From Teichococcus aerophilus (GTDB lineage Bacteria > Pseudomonadota > Alphaproteobacteria > Acetobacterales > Acetobacteraceae), in assembly GCF_014490485.1 (NCBI RefSeq), contig NZ_JACTVA010000018.1, positions 1 to 64,000 of the forward strand: DNA of 64,000 bases, read 5' to 3'. The translations under genes were made by a program, and so were the position numbers. A model generated the notes under the pieces. That model was not told the origin of the DNA, ran no database searches, and saw nothing but the letters and a program-made list of their open reading frames with translations. Positions 8,599 through 17,932 of this stretch are shown here, in pieces. How positions within the stretch are numbered: the stretch's first letter is position 1; each line of letters opens with the position of its first letter.

Positions 8599-9822
8599 GT
8601 GAAGTTCCTGCATGCGGCCGATATTCATCTCGACAGTCCGCTTCTGGGCCTGCAAGCGCGGGACGACCTGCCGGCGGAGGTGTTGCGCCATTCCACCCGG
8701 CGGGCGTTCGAGGCGATGATCCAGCTGGCGATTGCCGAGGATGTGGCCTTCGTCGTCATTGCGGGGGACCTGTATGACGGCGATTGGAAGGACTTTTCCA
8801 CCGGGTTGTTCTTTGCGGAGCAGATGCGGAAGCTGGGCCGCCCCTGCTTCCTGCTGCGGGGCAATCATGATGCGGCCTCGGTGATCACACGCAGCCTGCC
8901 GTTGCCGCCGAATGTGCGGGAGTTCTCCTCCCGTACCTGCCAGACCTTCGAGCTGGCGGAGCATGGGGTGGCACTGCATGGCTATTCCTTCCCGCACCGG
9001 GCGGTGCCGGAGGATTTGTCGGCCAGTTATCCGCCGCCGCGGCCGGGCATGCTGAATATCGGCGTGCTGCACAGCTCGGGGGAAGACCCGGGGGAGCACC
9101 AGGTCTATGCGCCCTGCCGCGTCGCGAATCTGGCGCTGAAGGGGTACGACTACTGGGCGCTGGGGCATATCCATGCGCGGCAGGTGTTGCATGAGCGGCC
9201 GTGGATCGTCTTTCCTGGCAATCTGCAGGGGCGGCATGCGCGGGAGGTCGGCCCCAAGGGCTGCACGCTGGTGACGGTGGAGGATCGGCGGGTATTGGCG
9301 GTGGAGCACCGGCCGGTCGATGTGCTGCGCTGGGTGGGGCTGGAGGTGGATGCCACCGGGCTGGACCAGGACGAGCTGACCGCGGCGCTGGGCGAGGCGG
9401 TGCGCGCCGCGCTGGACGGTGCCGCAGGCCAGCCGCATATCGCCCGCCTGACCCTGACTGGCGCGACGGCGCTGCACGGCGCGCTGCTGGGCGATACCGA
9501 CCGGCTGGCGGCGGAGTGCCGCAGCGTGGCGCTGGGGCTCGGCCAGGATGTGTGGGTGGAGGCGGTGAAGCTGCGCACCCGCCTGCCGCCGGGCAGCGAG
9601 GACGACATGCTGGCGCCGTTGCAGGATGCCTTCCTGGCCGGGCTGGATGAGCCGGCCTTGGTGGACAGCCTGTTGCGGGATTTGTCGGAGCTGCGCCAGC
9701 GCCTGCCGCCCGAGGCGCGGGCGGCGCTGGACCTGGCGGAGGATGCGGCGGGGCTGCGCGCCCTGGCCGGTGATGCCTGGGCGCTGGCGGCAGAGCGGCT
9801 GGCGGAATCGGACCCGGCATGA
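8599..9822 (+). CDS. SbcD/Mre11-like metallophosphoesterase (YhaO type)
   Basis: DNA-repair nuclease subunit of 407 residues. Phosphoesterase motifs appear in order: D8-I-H10 (HAADIHLDSPL), AGDLYDGDW, GNHD near 88-91 (LLRGNHDAA), and GHIH (WALGHIHAR). The HLDSPLLGL start is typical of YhaO-like proteins rather than SbcD proper. It begins at GTG 8599 and overlaps the next gene by 4 bases (ATGA at 9819), so it is translationally coupled to its ATPase partner. The pair is expected to form a Mre11-Rad50-like complex that processes DNA ends. No third gene accompanies it. Confidence 0.9.
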   Translation: MKFLHAADIHLDSPLLGLQARDDLPAEVLRHSTRRAFEAMIQLAIAEDVAFVVIAGDLYDGDWKDFSTGLFFAEQMRKLGRPCFLLRGNHDAASVITRSLPLPPNVREFSSRTCQTFELAEHGVALHGYSFPHRAVPEDLSASYPPPRPGMLNIGVLHSSGEDPGEHQVYAPCRVANLALKGYDYWALGHIHARQVLHERPWIVFPGNLQGRHAREVGPKGCTLVTVEDRRVLAVEHRPVDVLRWVGLEVDATGLDQDELTAALGEAVRAALDGAAGQPHIARLTLTGATALHGALLGDTDRLAAECRSVALGLGQDVWVEAVKLRTRLPPGSEDDMLAPLQDAFLAGLDEPALVDSLLRDLSELRQRLPPEARAALDLAEDAAGLRALAGDAWALAAERLAESDPA

Positions 9823-12800
9823 GGCTGAGCCAGCTGGCGCTGCTGCGCTACGGGCACCTGTCCGACCTGGTGCTGGATTTGCCGGCGGGCGCCGGGCTGT
9901 GCGTGGTGCATGGGGCGAACGAGGCGGGGAAATCCACCACGCTGGCCGCCATCGGCGATGCGCTGTTCGGCTTTGGCCATCGTAGTGCCTACGACTTCCT
10001 GCATGGCGGGCCGCAATTGCGGCTGGGCTTCTCGCTGATGGCGCGGGATGGCCGCACGGGTCGCTTCCTGCGTCGCAAGGGCCTGAAGGGCACGTTGCGC
10101 GACGCGGATGACGCGGTGCTGCCGGATAATGCGTTGCACCCCTTCCTGGGCGGCGCGACGCGCGAGAGCTTCGAGCGGGGCTTCGGCCTGGATGGCGCGC
10201 GGCTGCGGCAGGGCGGGCTGGCCCTGGCGGCGGGCGGCGGCGGGCTGGGGGAAAGCCTGTTCGCGGCCGGCACCGGCCTGCTGGGCCTGCGCGGTGCGTT
10301 GGCCGGGCTGGACGAGGACGCCAAGGCCCTGGTGGGCGATGGCCGCGGCAAGCGGCGGATGATGCTGGCGCTGGATGACTGGAAGCGGGAGCAGCGCCGG
10401 GCGGACGAGCTGACGGTGCTGCCGCGCAGCTGGCAGGTGGCGGAGGAGGCGCATGCCGCCGCCGTGGCCGCCCTGGCCGCCTTGCAGGAGGACGCCACGC
10501 GGCTGGCGGCCGAGACCAACCGGCTGCAACGGGTGCGGCGGATGCTGCCGGTGCTGGCGGGGCTGGACCAGGTGCGGGCGACTTTGCGGGAGCTTGGCAC
10601 TCCGCCCGCCTTGCCGGCGGATGCGGACCAGACCCTGCGCGCCGCGATCACCGCGCGGGACCAGGCGGCCGCCGATGTACGGCGGGAGCAGGCGGAGGCG
10701 CAGCGCCTGGGCGAATCGCGCGCCGCCCTGCCGCGCGACGCGGCGGTGCTGGCGGCGCAGGACGCCATTACCGACTTGGCCGGGCAGCAGCCCTTGGCGG
10801 CGCAAGCGGAAGCCGACCTGCCGGCGCTGCGGTTGGAGGTCGCCGTGCTGCGCGCCGTGATGGCGGAGGCCGCCGCCGCGCTGGGGCGTGACGCGGCGCC
10901 GGATGCGCTGGGTCAGTCCGTGCCCGGTGCCGCCGCCCGGCGAGGCGTGCAGCGGCTGATGGCCGAGCAGGCTGGCTTGCGGGCCGATGCCGCCGCCGCG
11001 CAACGAGACCTGACCGCCGCGCGGGAGCGGCTGGTGCAGGCCGAGGCCGCCTTGCTGCAAGCGCCGGCGCCCCAGGAGCCGGCGCTGCTGCGCGAGACGA
11101 TCGAGCAGGTGCGGGGCGAAGGGCGCATCGAGGCCGAGTTGGCGCAGGCGACCAGCCGCGCCGCCGCCCTGCGGCAGGACGCCACGCTGGCGCTGCGCGC
11201 CTTGCCGCTGTGGCAGGGCGACGCGGAGGCCCTGGCCGCCTGCCCCTTGCCGCTGCCACAGGCCACCGAGGATGCCGGAGCCGAGATCGCCGCCTCGGCC
11301 GCCGCCCGTACCAGCGCCGAAGCCGCCCTGGACGCGCTGGCCGCCGAGATCTGCACGGCCGAGGACGCCCTGGCGCGCGAGGCAGCCGGCGACACCCTGC
11401 CCACCCCCGCCGCCATCCGCGCCACCCGGCAGGCGCGTGACCACGCCTGGCGCCAGCTTCGGCATGCGTTGGAGCATGGTACCGCTGACGCCGCGCCGGA
11501 GCCGGATCGCTTCGAGGAGCTGCGGGACGAGGCCGACCGGCTGGCCGACCGGCGCGCCGACGAGGCGCAGCGCGTCGCTGCCTATGTGATGCAGACCGAG
11601 CTGCGCCAGCGCCTGCTGCTGCGGCAGGGCGAGGCCCGGTTGGCGCTGGAGGCCGCCCACGCGCGGCAGGATGCGGCGCAGGCTGCGTGGCAGGCGTTGT
11701 GGGCGCCCAGCGGTCTGCGCCCGGCCAGCCCGGCCGACATGGCCGGCTGGCGGCGGCAGCGCACCGAGATCCTGCGCCAGCACCAGGACGCCGCGGAAGC
11801 CGCCCGCCAGCAGCAGGACCTCGCCAGCCGCCGGGATGCCGCCTGGGCCCGGCTGCGGGCCCGCCTGCCGGCGTTGGAGGCGGGAAGCCTGGCGGCGGCG
11901 CTGACCGAGGCGGATGTCGGCTGCACCCGCGCCGAATCCGCCTGGCAGGCCCACCGTGCCTTGCAGGACGCCCGGCAGCGCGAGCAGGCGTCGCTGCCCC
12001 GCCTGCAGGCGGCGGCCGATGCGGCGGCACGCGAGATCGAGGCCTGGCAGGCCCGTTGGGGCCATGCCGTGGCGGCGCTGGGACTGGAAGCCTCCTGCCC
12101 CACCGAGGCGGCTGAGGCGGCGCTGGAGGCCTGGACCCGCGTGGCCGAGGCGTGGCCAGCCTGGTGCAACGGCACCGTCCGCATCGCCCAAATGGAAGCG
12201 GTGGTCAGCAACTTTGCCGATGCGGCCGAGGCATTGCGCGGCAGACTGGGCGCGGCTGATGCCTCTCCGGCGCTGGTCGCCGCCGGGCTGGTGCGGCGGC
12301 TGGGCGCGGCCCGGCAAATGGAGGCCGAGGCGGCCTCCCTCGCCCAGCGGATCGGTGCGCATGAGCAGGAGGCGGTGGCCGCCCAGGCCCGGGGCCAGGA
12401 GGCCGCCGGCCGGTTGGCGGAGCTGCGCCGCCTGGCTGGCGTCAGCGAGGATGCGGCGCTGGAGCCGGCCATCGCGCGCGCCCGTGCGCACGAGGCCGCC
12501 ACGCGGGAGGAGGCGTGCCATCGCGAAGCCCTGGCCGCGCAAGGCGACGGCCTGCCGGAATCTGCGCTGCGCGCCGAGGCGGTGGGCGCCGACCCAGACG
12601 CGATCGTCGGCCGGCTGGCCCGGCTGGAGGAAGAGACCGTGCGGCTGGGCCAAAGCCGCGAGGCCTTGAGTGCCGAGCGCATGCGGACGGAGACGGTACT
12701 GGATGGCCTGCGGCATGGCCACGACGCCGCCGGCGCGGCGCAGGCGGCCCGGCAGGCGCTGGCCGAAGCCGGCGTGGCGGCCGAACGCTACGCCCGGCTG

Positions 12801-13268
12801 CATGTGGCCCGCGTGCTGCTGCGCGCCGGCATCGACCGCTTCCGCCGCAGCCAGCAAGGCCCGCTGCTGCAGGCCGCCAGCCGCAACTTCGCCGCGCTGA
12901 CGCTGCAACGCTACGCCCGCCTGACCATCGATGAAGACGGCAACGGCAAGCTTCTGCTGGTGGCCGTGCGCGCCGATGGCAGTGAGTGCCCGATCGAGGC
13001 ACTGAGCGAAGGCACGCGGGACCAGCTCTACCTGGCGCTGCGCGTGGCGGCGGTGGAGCAGCATGCGCTGGCGACGGAACCGCTGCCCTTCATTGCCGAC
13101 GACCTGCTGGTGCAGTTCGACGACGGCCGCAGCCTGGCGGCACTGGACCTGCTGTTGCAACTGGGGCGCAGCACCCAGGTGATCCTGTTCACCCACCACG
13201 ACCACATCGCCAGCATGGCGGAGACGCGGGCGGGGGATGGGGTCGCGGTTCTGCGGTTGGGCGGGTGA
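9819..13268 (+). CDS. Rad50/SbcC-like AAA ATPase (YhaN type)
   Basis: 1149-residue ATPase partner of the preceding nuclease. N-terminal Walker A at 32-40 (GANEAGKST), followed by the FGFGHRSAYDFLHG segment of YhaN-type proteins. A very long Ala/Glu/Arg-rich middle (about 180-1000) is predicted coiled coil by its heptad-like composition. At the C terminus are the ABC signature near 1061 (LSEGTRDQLYLALR) and Walker B near 1089 (PFIADDLLVQFDD), so the protein is complete. Its high-GC coding bias creates a spurious antisense reading frame of more than 1300 codons. Confidence 0.92.
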   Translation: MRLSQLALLRYGHLSDLVLDLPAGAGLCVVHGANEAGKSTTLAAIGDALFGFGHRSAYDFLHGGPQLRLGFSLMARDGRTGRFLRRKGLKGTLRDADDAVLPDNALHPFLGGATRESFERGFGLDGARLRQGGLALAAGGGGLGESLFAAGTGLLGLRGALAGLDEDAKALVGDGRGKRRMMLALDDWKREQRRADELTVLPRSWQVAEEAHAAAVAALAALQEDATRLAAETNRLQRVRRMLPVLAGLDQVRATLRELGTPPALPADADQTLRAAITARDQAAADVRREQAEAQRLGESRAALPRDAAVLAAQDAITDLAGQQPLAAQAEADLPALRLEVAVLRAVMAEAAAALGRDAAPDALGQSVPGAAARRGVQRLMAEQAGLRADAAAAQRDLTAARERLVQAEAALLQAPAPQEPALLRETIEQVRGEGRIEAELAQATSRAAALRQDATLALRALPLWQGDAEALAACPLPLPQATEDAGAEIAASAAARTSAEAALDALAAEICTAEDALAREAAGDTLPTPAAIRATRQARDHAWRQLRHALEHGTADAAPEPDRFEELRDEADRLADRRADEAQRVAAYVMQTELRQRLLLRQGEARLALEAAHARQDAAQAAWQALWAPSGLRPASPADMAGWRRQRTEILRQHQDAAEAARQQQDLASRRDAAWARLRARLPALEAGSLAAALTEADVGCTRAESAWQAHRALQDARQREQASLPRLQAAADAAAREIEAWQARWGHAVAALGLEASCPTEAAEAALEAWTRVAEAWPAWCNGTVRIAQMEAVVSNFADAAEALRGRLGAADASPALVAAGLVRRLGAARQMEAEAASLAQRIGAHEQEAVAAQARGQEAAGRLAELRRLAGVSEDAALEPAIARARAHEAATREEACHREALAAQGDGLPESALRAEAVGADPDAIVGRLARLEEETVRLGQSREALSAERMRTETVLDGLRHGHDAAGAAQAARQALAEAGVAAERYARLHVARVLLRAGIDRFRRSQQGPLLQAASRNFAALTLQRYARLTIDEDGNGKLLLVAVRADGSECPIEALSEGTRDQLYLALRVAAVEQHALATEPLPFIADDLLVQFDDGRSLAALDLLLQLGRSTQVILFTHHDHIASMAETRAGDGVAVLRLGG

Positions 13269-13610
13269 AGAAAGAATTCCCCGGACCCCTTCTTTTCTCC
13301 TGCGCGTTTGGCGAGGAGATTCAGGACTAAGAGCGGGCGTTGCTCACATGGGTTTACAGAGCACGCCCTCTGCCTTCATTTGATCGCGTGATTCACGTCT
13401 TTCGATGCATCCACCTTATGAGATCACGCTCTCAGGGCGGATGCTTCTGATAGTATTTATCATAGGCCACGCGGGCTGAATCGTCAGTCGCCGGAGATGC
13501 AGGACCTCCTGCCCACCCAACCGCCCCCTATGGCCGAACCTTTCAACAGTCGCGCCAGCAAACTCGACAAAGAAAAGAAGGGGCCCGGGGAATTCCTTCC
13601 CCGGCCTTCT
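13268..13610. repeat. Family 1 paired inverted element, copy C (convergent junction)
   Basis: Sits between the stop of the YhaN-like gene (13268) and the stop of the GMC gene (13619), which converge. The left arm (13268-13310) has lost its outer half but keeps GAATTCCCCGGACCCCTTCTTTT. The right arm (13560-13610) is full, with CCGGGGAATTCCTTCCCCGG. The central block GGCCACGCGGGCTGAA is inverted relative to copy B. About 150 bp of unrelated sequence lies left of that block. Confidence 0.82.
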
Positions 13611-13618
13611 CTACAGCC

Positions 13619-15163
13619 TCAGCGATCAAGGAAGGCGGCTGCGGTGCGCAGGCTCAGTGCCATGATGGTCAGCGCCGGGTTGGCGGCGAGGGAGCTGGGG
13701 AAGACCGAGTTATCGCAGATCCACAGGTTGTCGATATCGAAGCTGCGCCCGAAGGGGTTGACCACGGCGTCGTCCGGGTCGGTGCCCATGCGGCAGGTGC
13801 CGATGGTGTGGGCGGAGCGCGGCAGGGCCCAGATGTCGGTGGCGCCGGCTTCCTGCCAGATCCCGGTCATCAGGCGGGTGGCGTGGGCTTGCAGGCGGCG
13901 TTCGTTCTCGCCGTAGCTGAAGGCGATGTGCGGCTTGGGCAGGCCGGTCTCGTCGATCTCGTCTGAGAGGGTCAGGCGGTTGTGGTCGTAGGGCAGGCAT
14001 TCGCCGTTGATGCCGATGCCGGCGGTGAAGTTGTAGCGGTCGATGTAGTCGACCAGCGCCCGGCCCCACAGGCCGCGCCCACGGGCGACGCCGTCGGCCC
14101 AGGTCTGCGGCACCACGCCCAGGCTTTGCAGCAGGTAGCCGCCGGCGAAATCCGCGTCGCGGGGCCGCACCATGGCTTCCGACATCAGGGAGGACGGCCA
14201 GCCTTTGTTGCCGCGCATCTCCTCCGCGAAGGTGCCCCAGACCTGGGTGGCGACATGCGCCATGTAGTTGCGGCCCACCTGTCCGCTGCGGTTGCCGAGG
14301 CCGAGATGCAGCAGCAGGCGCGGCGTCTCCACCGCCCCGGCGCAGAGGAACACGGCGGCGCAGAGCTGCCGGTGTTCCCGCCCGTCCTGCCGGTACAGCA
14401 CGGCTGTGATGCGGCCTTGGCTGTCGCGTTCCAGGCCATGGGCGAAGCAGCCGGGGCGGATCTCGGCGCCGCGCGCGACGGCCAGCGGCAGGAAGGTGGT
14501 GTCCATGCTGACCTTGGCGCGGTTGCGGCAGCCCTGGTGGCAGTAGCCGCAATGCACGCAGGCCAGGCGCGTCGGCCCGTCCGCCTGGGCGAAATCCTGG
14601 GAGACCACGGCGGCGGGCGCATTGCAGGTAGCGACGCCCAGTTGCGCCGCGCCCATGGCCATGGCCTGGGCCGGCGCGTTACGCGGCAGGGCGGGCAGCG
14701 GATAGTGGCGGGCAGGCTGCCAGGGGTAGTGCGCCGGGCCGGAGACGCCGAGGAAGGCTTCCAGCTCCACGTAGAGGGGTTGCAGCTCGTCCAGCTTGAT
14801 GGGCCAGTCGCGCCCCTGCCCGCTGTCCTGCCGCAGTTGCAAATCCCGCGCATCGACGCGTGGCACGAAGGCGCCCCAGTGCAGGGTGGAGCCGCCGATG
14901 CCGATGCCGCTGTTATTGGCGCCGAAGGCCTGCGGCGTCTCGCCCGCCGCCAGCCGCTCGCCACGCCAGTAGAGGTCGGCGGAGAGGGCTTCGTCGGTCA
15001 GGTAGTCCTCCGGCTCCCGGTTGCGGCCGGCTTCCAGGGCGATGACGCGGAGGCCGGCGGCGGCCAGCCGGGCCAGCAGGGGGGCGCCGCCGGCACCGGT
15101 GCCGATGACCACCGCATCCACCACCTCGCCCAGCCCGTGGCGCCGCATGGTGTCGAGCTTCAT
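13619..15163 (-). CDS. GMC family oxidoreductase (gluconate 2-dehydrogenase-like large subunit)
   Basis: FAD-dependent alcohol/sugar dehydrogenase of 514 residues. The start is ATG 15163, overlapping the upstream stop by 4 bases (ATGA). The dinucleotide motif is at 21-26 (VVIGTGAGGAPLLARLAAAG) with an Ala-linked acidic residue after (LEAGR). There is a four-Cys cluster (CVHCGYCHQGC), a GMC C-terminal signature with catalytic His (AHTIGTCRMG), and the final NPALTIMALSLRTA helix that closes the FAD site. No signal peptide is visible. In known relatives this subunit pairs with a small subunit 3 exported by Tat and a cytochrome c; here the subunit 3-like domain is fused to a hydrolase in the upstream gene. 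Confidence 0.9.
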   Translation of the reverse strand: MKLDTMRRHGLGEVVDAVVIGTGAGGAPLLARLAAAGLRVIALEAGRNREPEDYLTDEALSADLYWRGERLAAGETPQAFGANNSGIGIGGSTLHWGAFVPRVDARDLQLRQDSGQGRDWPIKLDELQPLYVELEAFLGVSGPAHYPWQPARHYPLPALPRNAPAQAMAMGAAQLGVATCNAPAAVVSQDFAQADGPTRLACVHCGYCHQGCRNRAKVSMDTTFLPLAVARGAEIRPGCFAHGLERDSQGRITAVLYRQDGREHRQLCAAVFLCAGAVETPRLLLHLGLGNRSGQVGRNYMAHVATQVWGTFAEEMRGNKGWPSSLMSEAMVRPRDADFAGGYLLQSLGVVPQTWADGVARGRGLWGRALVDYIDRYNFTAGIGINGECLPYDHNRLTLSDEIDETGLPKPHIAFSYGENERRLQAHATRLMTGIWQEAGATDIWALPRSAHTIGTCRMGTDPDDAVVNPFGRSFDIDNLWICDNSVFPSSLAANPALTIMALSLRTAAAFLDR

Positions 15164-16581
15164 GGGGCCTCTCCCGCCAGCGCCACGGGTTCCCATGCTT
15201 CGCGCTCGCCGATGCCGAAGCGGGTGAAGCCGCTCTTGCGCGGCCCATCGCCGCCGGAGGCGACGCCGCTATAGCCCATCCGCGCCAGGGTGGCCGGGTG
15301 GCCGACATAGTGCTTCACCGCCATGGCACGCAGGTCCTGGAACCACAGCGCCATCTGGCTGCCATCGAAGAGGCCCGGCGCCGCCGCCGCGGCCTGCCCA
15401 TCGGCCACGCGGTGCAGCAGGGTGTCCCTGCCCGCATCGGTCAGGCCGGTGAAGCCATCCTGGTGAAGCAGGCGGCCGAGGGCGTCCAGGCTCAGCAGCG
15501 CCTGGTGCATCGCTTCCGCATCCGCGGGCAGGTCGGCGAAGCGCCAGCCATCGCCGGCATCTTCGGCCAGGCTGCGCTCGATCCGCGCCGCGAGGTCGAT
15601 GCGGGCGTGCGGGCTTTGCGGGATGACGCGGTCCAGCGCCGCTTCGAGCACCGCGTAGGCGCCGGCGGGCAGCCAGGCGCGGCGGGTATCGGCTTCCGGC
15701 GCCACGCGGGCGAGCAGGGCATCGCGCAAGGCCGTGCTGGTGCGGCCAGATTCCAGCAGGGCGCGGTAATGCGGCGGGATTCTGGGCGGCTGCGTCTCGC
15801 CGGGCGGCAGGGCGGCGAAGCGGGTGATCAGGCGGGCGACGGTGCTGGCGGCCTCGATCGGCAGCAGGTGGCGGGCGTGGGGCAGGTCGTGGTGCTCGGC
15901 CGTCAGGACATGCGGGGCCATCAGGCGGCGCTGTGCCTCCGGCCCCAGGTCGCCATCCTCCGCGCCTGCCAGGATCAGCGCCGGCAGCGGCAGCACGCCG
16001 ACGCGCTCCGCCCAGTCCTCCCGGCTGCCGGATTGCAACCAGGCACGCCAGGCGGCCGGGTTGGCGCGCAGGACATCCACCTCTGCCGCAGCCCGCGCCT
16101 CCGGCGTCAGGGTTACGGCGTTGGCCGCGACGAATTCGCGCGCCTGGGTGGCGCGGTGGGCGGCGTCGCCATCCAGCCAGCCGGTCATGTCCGCGCGCCG
16201 TTCCTCGCTCATCGGCTCCGGCCCCGGCGGGGAGCCGGCGAGCAGCACGAGGCCGCACAAACCCTCCAGCCCGGCGGCGCCCGCCACGGCCTGGCGTGCC
16301 ACCACAGCAGCGACCTTGGCGCCCATGCTGTGCCCCGCCAGCATCCAGCGCCCGGGCGCGGCGGCGCGCACCTGCGCCGCCACATGCTCCGCCATCGCGG
16401 CGACGGAGTAGCCCGGCACGTCGGCCGCGCTGCCGAAGCCGGGCAGGTCGATGCCAACAAGGCTGATGCCAGCGCCAAGCTCTCGCTCGACACCCTGCCA
16501 TTCGCGGGCGCTGCCGCCCAGGCAATGCAGGCAGAACAAGCTCAGGGCGGCGGCGCCCTGCGACGGCTTCGGGTTATGCAT
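15160..16581 (-). CDS. Alpha/beta hydrolase fused to gluconate 2-dehydrogenase subunit 3-like domain
   Basis: 473-residue two-domain protein. Residues about 10-250 are an alpha/beta hydrolase: FCLHCLGGSAREW (oxyanion region), DLPGFG, nucleophile S85 in LAGHSMGAK, acid in LILAGAEDGD, and the catalytic His region HDLPHARHLLPIE. After a Pro-rich junction near 260, residues about 265-473 resemble gluconate 2-dehydrogenase subunit 3 (AVLEAALDRVIPQSPHARID, GDGWRFADLPADA, FTGLTDAGRDTLL). The reading frame is continuous, so this is a true fusion. It is coupled by ATGA overlap to the GMC oxidoreductase it would serve. The start ATG 16581 has only a weak ribosome site; an alternative start a few codons upstream is possible. 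Confidence 0.82.
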   Translation of the reverse strand: MHNPKPSQGAAALSLFCLHCLGGSAREWQGVERELGAGISLVGIDLPGFGSAADVPGYSVAAMAEHVAAQVRAAAPGRWMLAGHSMGAKVAAVVARQAVAGAAGLEGLCGLVLLAGSPPGPEPMSEERRADMTGWLDGDAAHRATQAREFVAANAVTLTPEARAAAEVDVLRANPAAWRAWLQSGSREDWAERVGVLPLPALILAGAEDGDLGPEAQRRLMAPHVLTAEHHDLPHARHLLPIEAASTVARLITRFAALPPGETQPPRIPPHYRALLESGRTSTALRDALLARVAPEADTRRAWLPAGAYAVLEAALDRVIPQSPHARIDLAARIERSLAEDAGDGWRFADLPADAEAMHQALLSLDALGRLLHQDGFTGLTDAGRDTLLHRVADGQAAAAAPGLFDGSQMALWFQDLRAMAVKHYVGHPATLARMGYSGVASGGDGPRKSGFTRFGIGEREAWEPVALAGEAP

Positions 16582-16843
16582 GCGGTGTAGCTGGGGCGGG
16601 TTTTCAATCCGGCAACCAAGCGTCGGCGCGGCGTGATGAATTCGGTCTCCGGCGCGGGCGCCGCATCGTCGCTTCCGCCGGTTGCAAAATTGCAGAATGG
16701 CCAAAGATGAAGGCTGGTGGCGCGGACGCGGCGGCGGAATGGCGCGGCGGGGTTTGCCACTTTTCAGACGGCTCGGCGTTCTGCCTGCCATCAGCACCAT
16801 GCCATCCGGGACGGGATCGGCCAGGACGGGAACGGATCGACAG

Positions 16844-17926
16844 ATGCAGCAGGCCACGGACACCTCCAGGATACGTGTCGCCGTCATCACCGGCGGCACC
16901 ATGGGCATCGGCCGCGCCACGGCGGTGGCCTTTGCGCGGGCGGGCTGGTCCGTCGCCGTGCTGGCACGCGGCGAGGAGCGGCTGCGCAGCACGGAAGCCG
17001 AGCTCAAGGCGCTGGGCGTCGCAGCCTTGTGCCTGCCGGTCGACGTGGCGGATGCCGCGGCGGTCGAGGCCGCTTCCACCTTGATCGAGGAGGAGTTGGG
17101 CCCGGTAGAGGCGTGGGTGAACAACGCCATGGCCACCGTCGTCAGCCCCGCCCAGGACATCACGCCGGAAGAGTACCTGCGGGTGACGGAGGTGACCTAT
17201 CTCGGCCAGGTATTCGGCACGCTGGCGGCGCTGCGCCTGATGCGCAAGCGGGGCAAGGGCGCCATCGTGCAGGTCTCCTCCGGCCTTGGCGTGCGCGCGG
17301 CGCCGCTGCAATCGGCCTATTGCGGGGCCAAGGCGGCGGTGGGCGGCTTCACCGACAGTGTGCGGTCGGAGTTGCTGCACGAGAATTCCCGCATCACGCT
17401 GACGACGGTGTACCTGCCGGCGGTGAATACCCCGCAATTCCGCCGCACCCGCAACCACACCGGGCTGGCGCAGAACGCGCCGGACCCTGTCTATGATCCC
17501 CGCCTCTGCGCCGATGCCATCCTGCACGCGGTGCGCTCGCCCAAGCGGGAGGTGTGGGTCGGCCGGTCCACCGTGCAGATGGTACTGGCGCAGGCCGTGG
17601 TGCCCGGCTTCGCAGACCGCAAGGCGGCGGAGATGTGGGACGCGCAGCTGGACCCGTCGATGCCGCCGCCCGACCCGAAGGGCAACCTGTTCGATGTGGA
17701 CGCCGACGACCCTGGCATCGACGGCCCCTTCACCGACCGGACCCAGCCACAGCGTGGCGAATTCGTCACCAGCCAGGCGCGGGAGTTGCTGACGGCCGGT
17801 GTCGCAGTGGTGGCGCTGCTGGGCGTGGCGGCGCTGCTGGCGCCGGCGGCCTGGGCGGCGAAGCATGTGCCCATGCCGCACCGGACGCCCCACCGGCCTT
17901 CGTTCCTGCGCCGGACGCGCTGGTAA
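16844..17926 (+). CDS. Short-chain dehydrogenase/reductase with C-terminal membrane anchor
   Basis: NAD(P)-dependent SDR of 360 residues from ATG 16844 (GGA about 8 bases upstream). Cofactor motif ITGGTMGIG near 16-23, VNNAMAT, catalytic Ser in VQVSSGLG, and Y159-xxx-K163 (AYCGAK). Beyond the roughly 250-residue SDR core it has an extension with LFDVDADDPGIDGPF and a hydrophobic helix near 320-345 (VAVVALLGVAALLAPAAW) ending in a basic tail. This layout suggests an inner-membrane anchor with the enzyme in the cytoplasm. It ends 6 bp before the GH15 gene, so both are probably one transcript. Confidence 0.88.
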   Translation: MQQATDTSRIRVAVITGGTMGIGRATAVAFARAGWSVAVLARGEERLRSTEAELKALGVAALCLPVDVADAAAVEAASTLIEEELGPVEAWVNNAMATVVSPAQDITPEEYLRVTEVTYLGQVFGTLAALRLMRKRGKGAIVQVSSGLGVRAAPLQSAYCGAKAAVGGFTDSVRSELLHENSRITLTTVYLPAVNTPQFRRTRNHTGLAQNAPDPVYDPRLCADAILHAVRSPKREVWVGRSTVQMVLAQAVVPGFADRKAAEMWDAQLDPSMPPPDPKGNLFDVDADDPGIDGPFTDRTQPQRGEFVTSQARELLTAGVAVVALLGVAALLAPAAWAAKHVPMPHRTPHRPSFLRRTRW

Positions 17927-17932
17927 GCGCCG

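Noticed and set aside
9150-13205. 1351-codon open frame antisense to the SbcC/YhaN-like gene
   Set aside because: High-GC codon bias on the plus strand leaves few antisense stops; the product is Arg/Gln/Gly/Pro-rich without domains, and the plus-strand gene has clear Walker and signature motifs.
16582-17163. N-terminal extension of the hydrolase fusion
   Set aside because: The frame stays open upstream but overlaps the divergent SDR gene and has no hydrolase features; homology-like sequence starts near MHNPKP.
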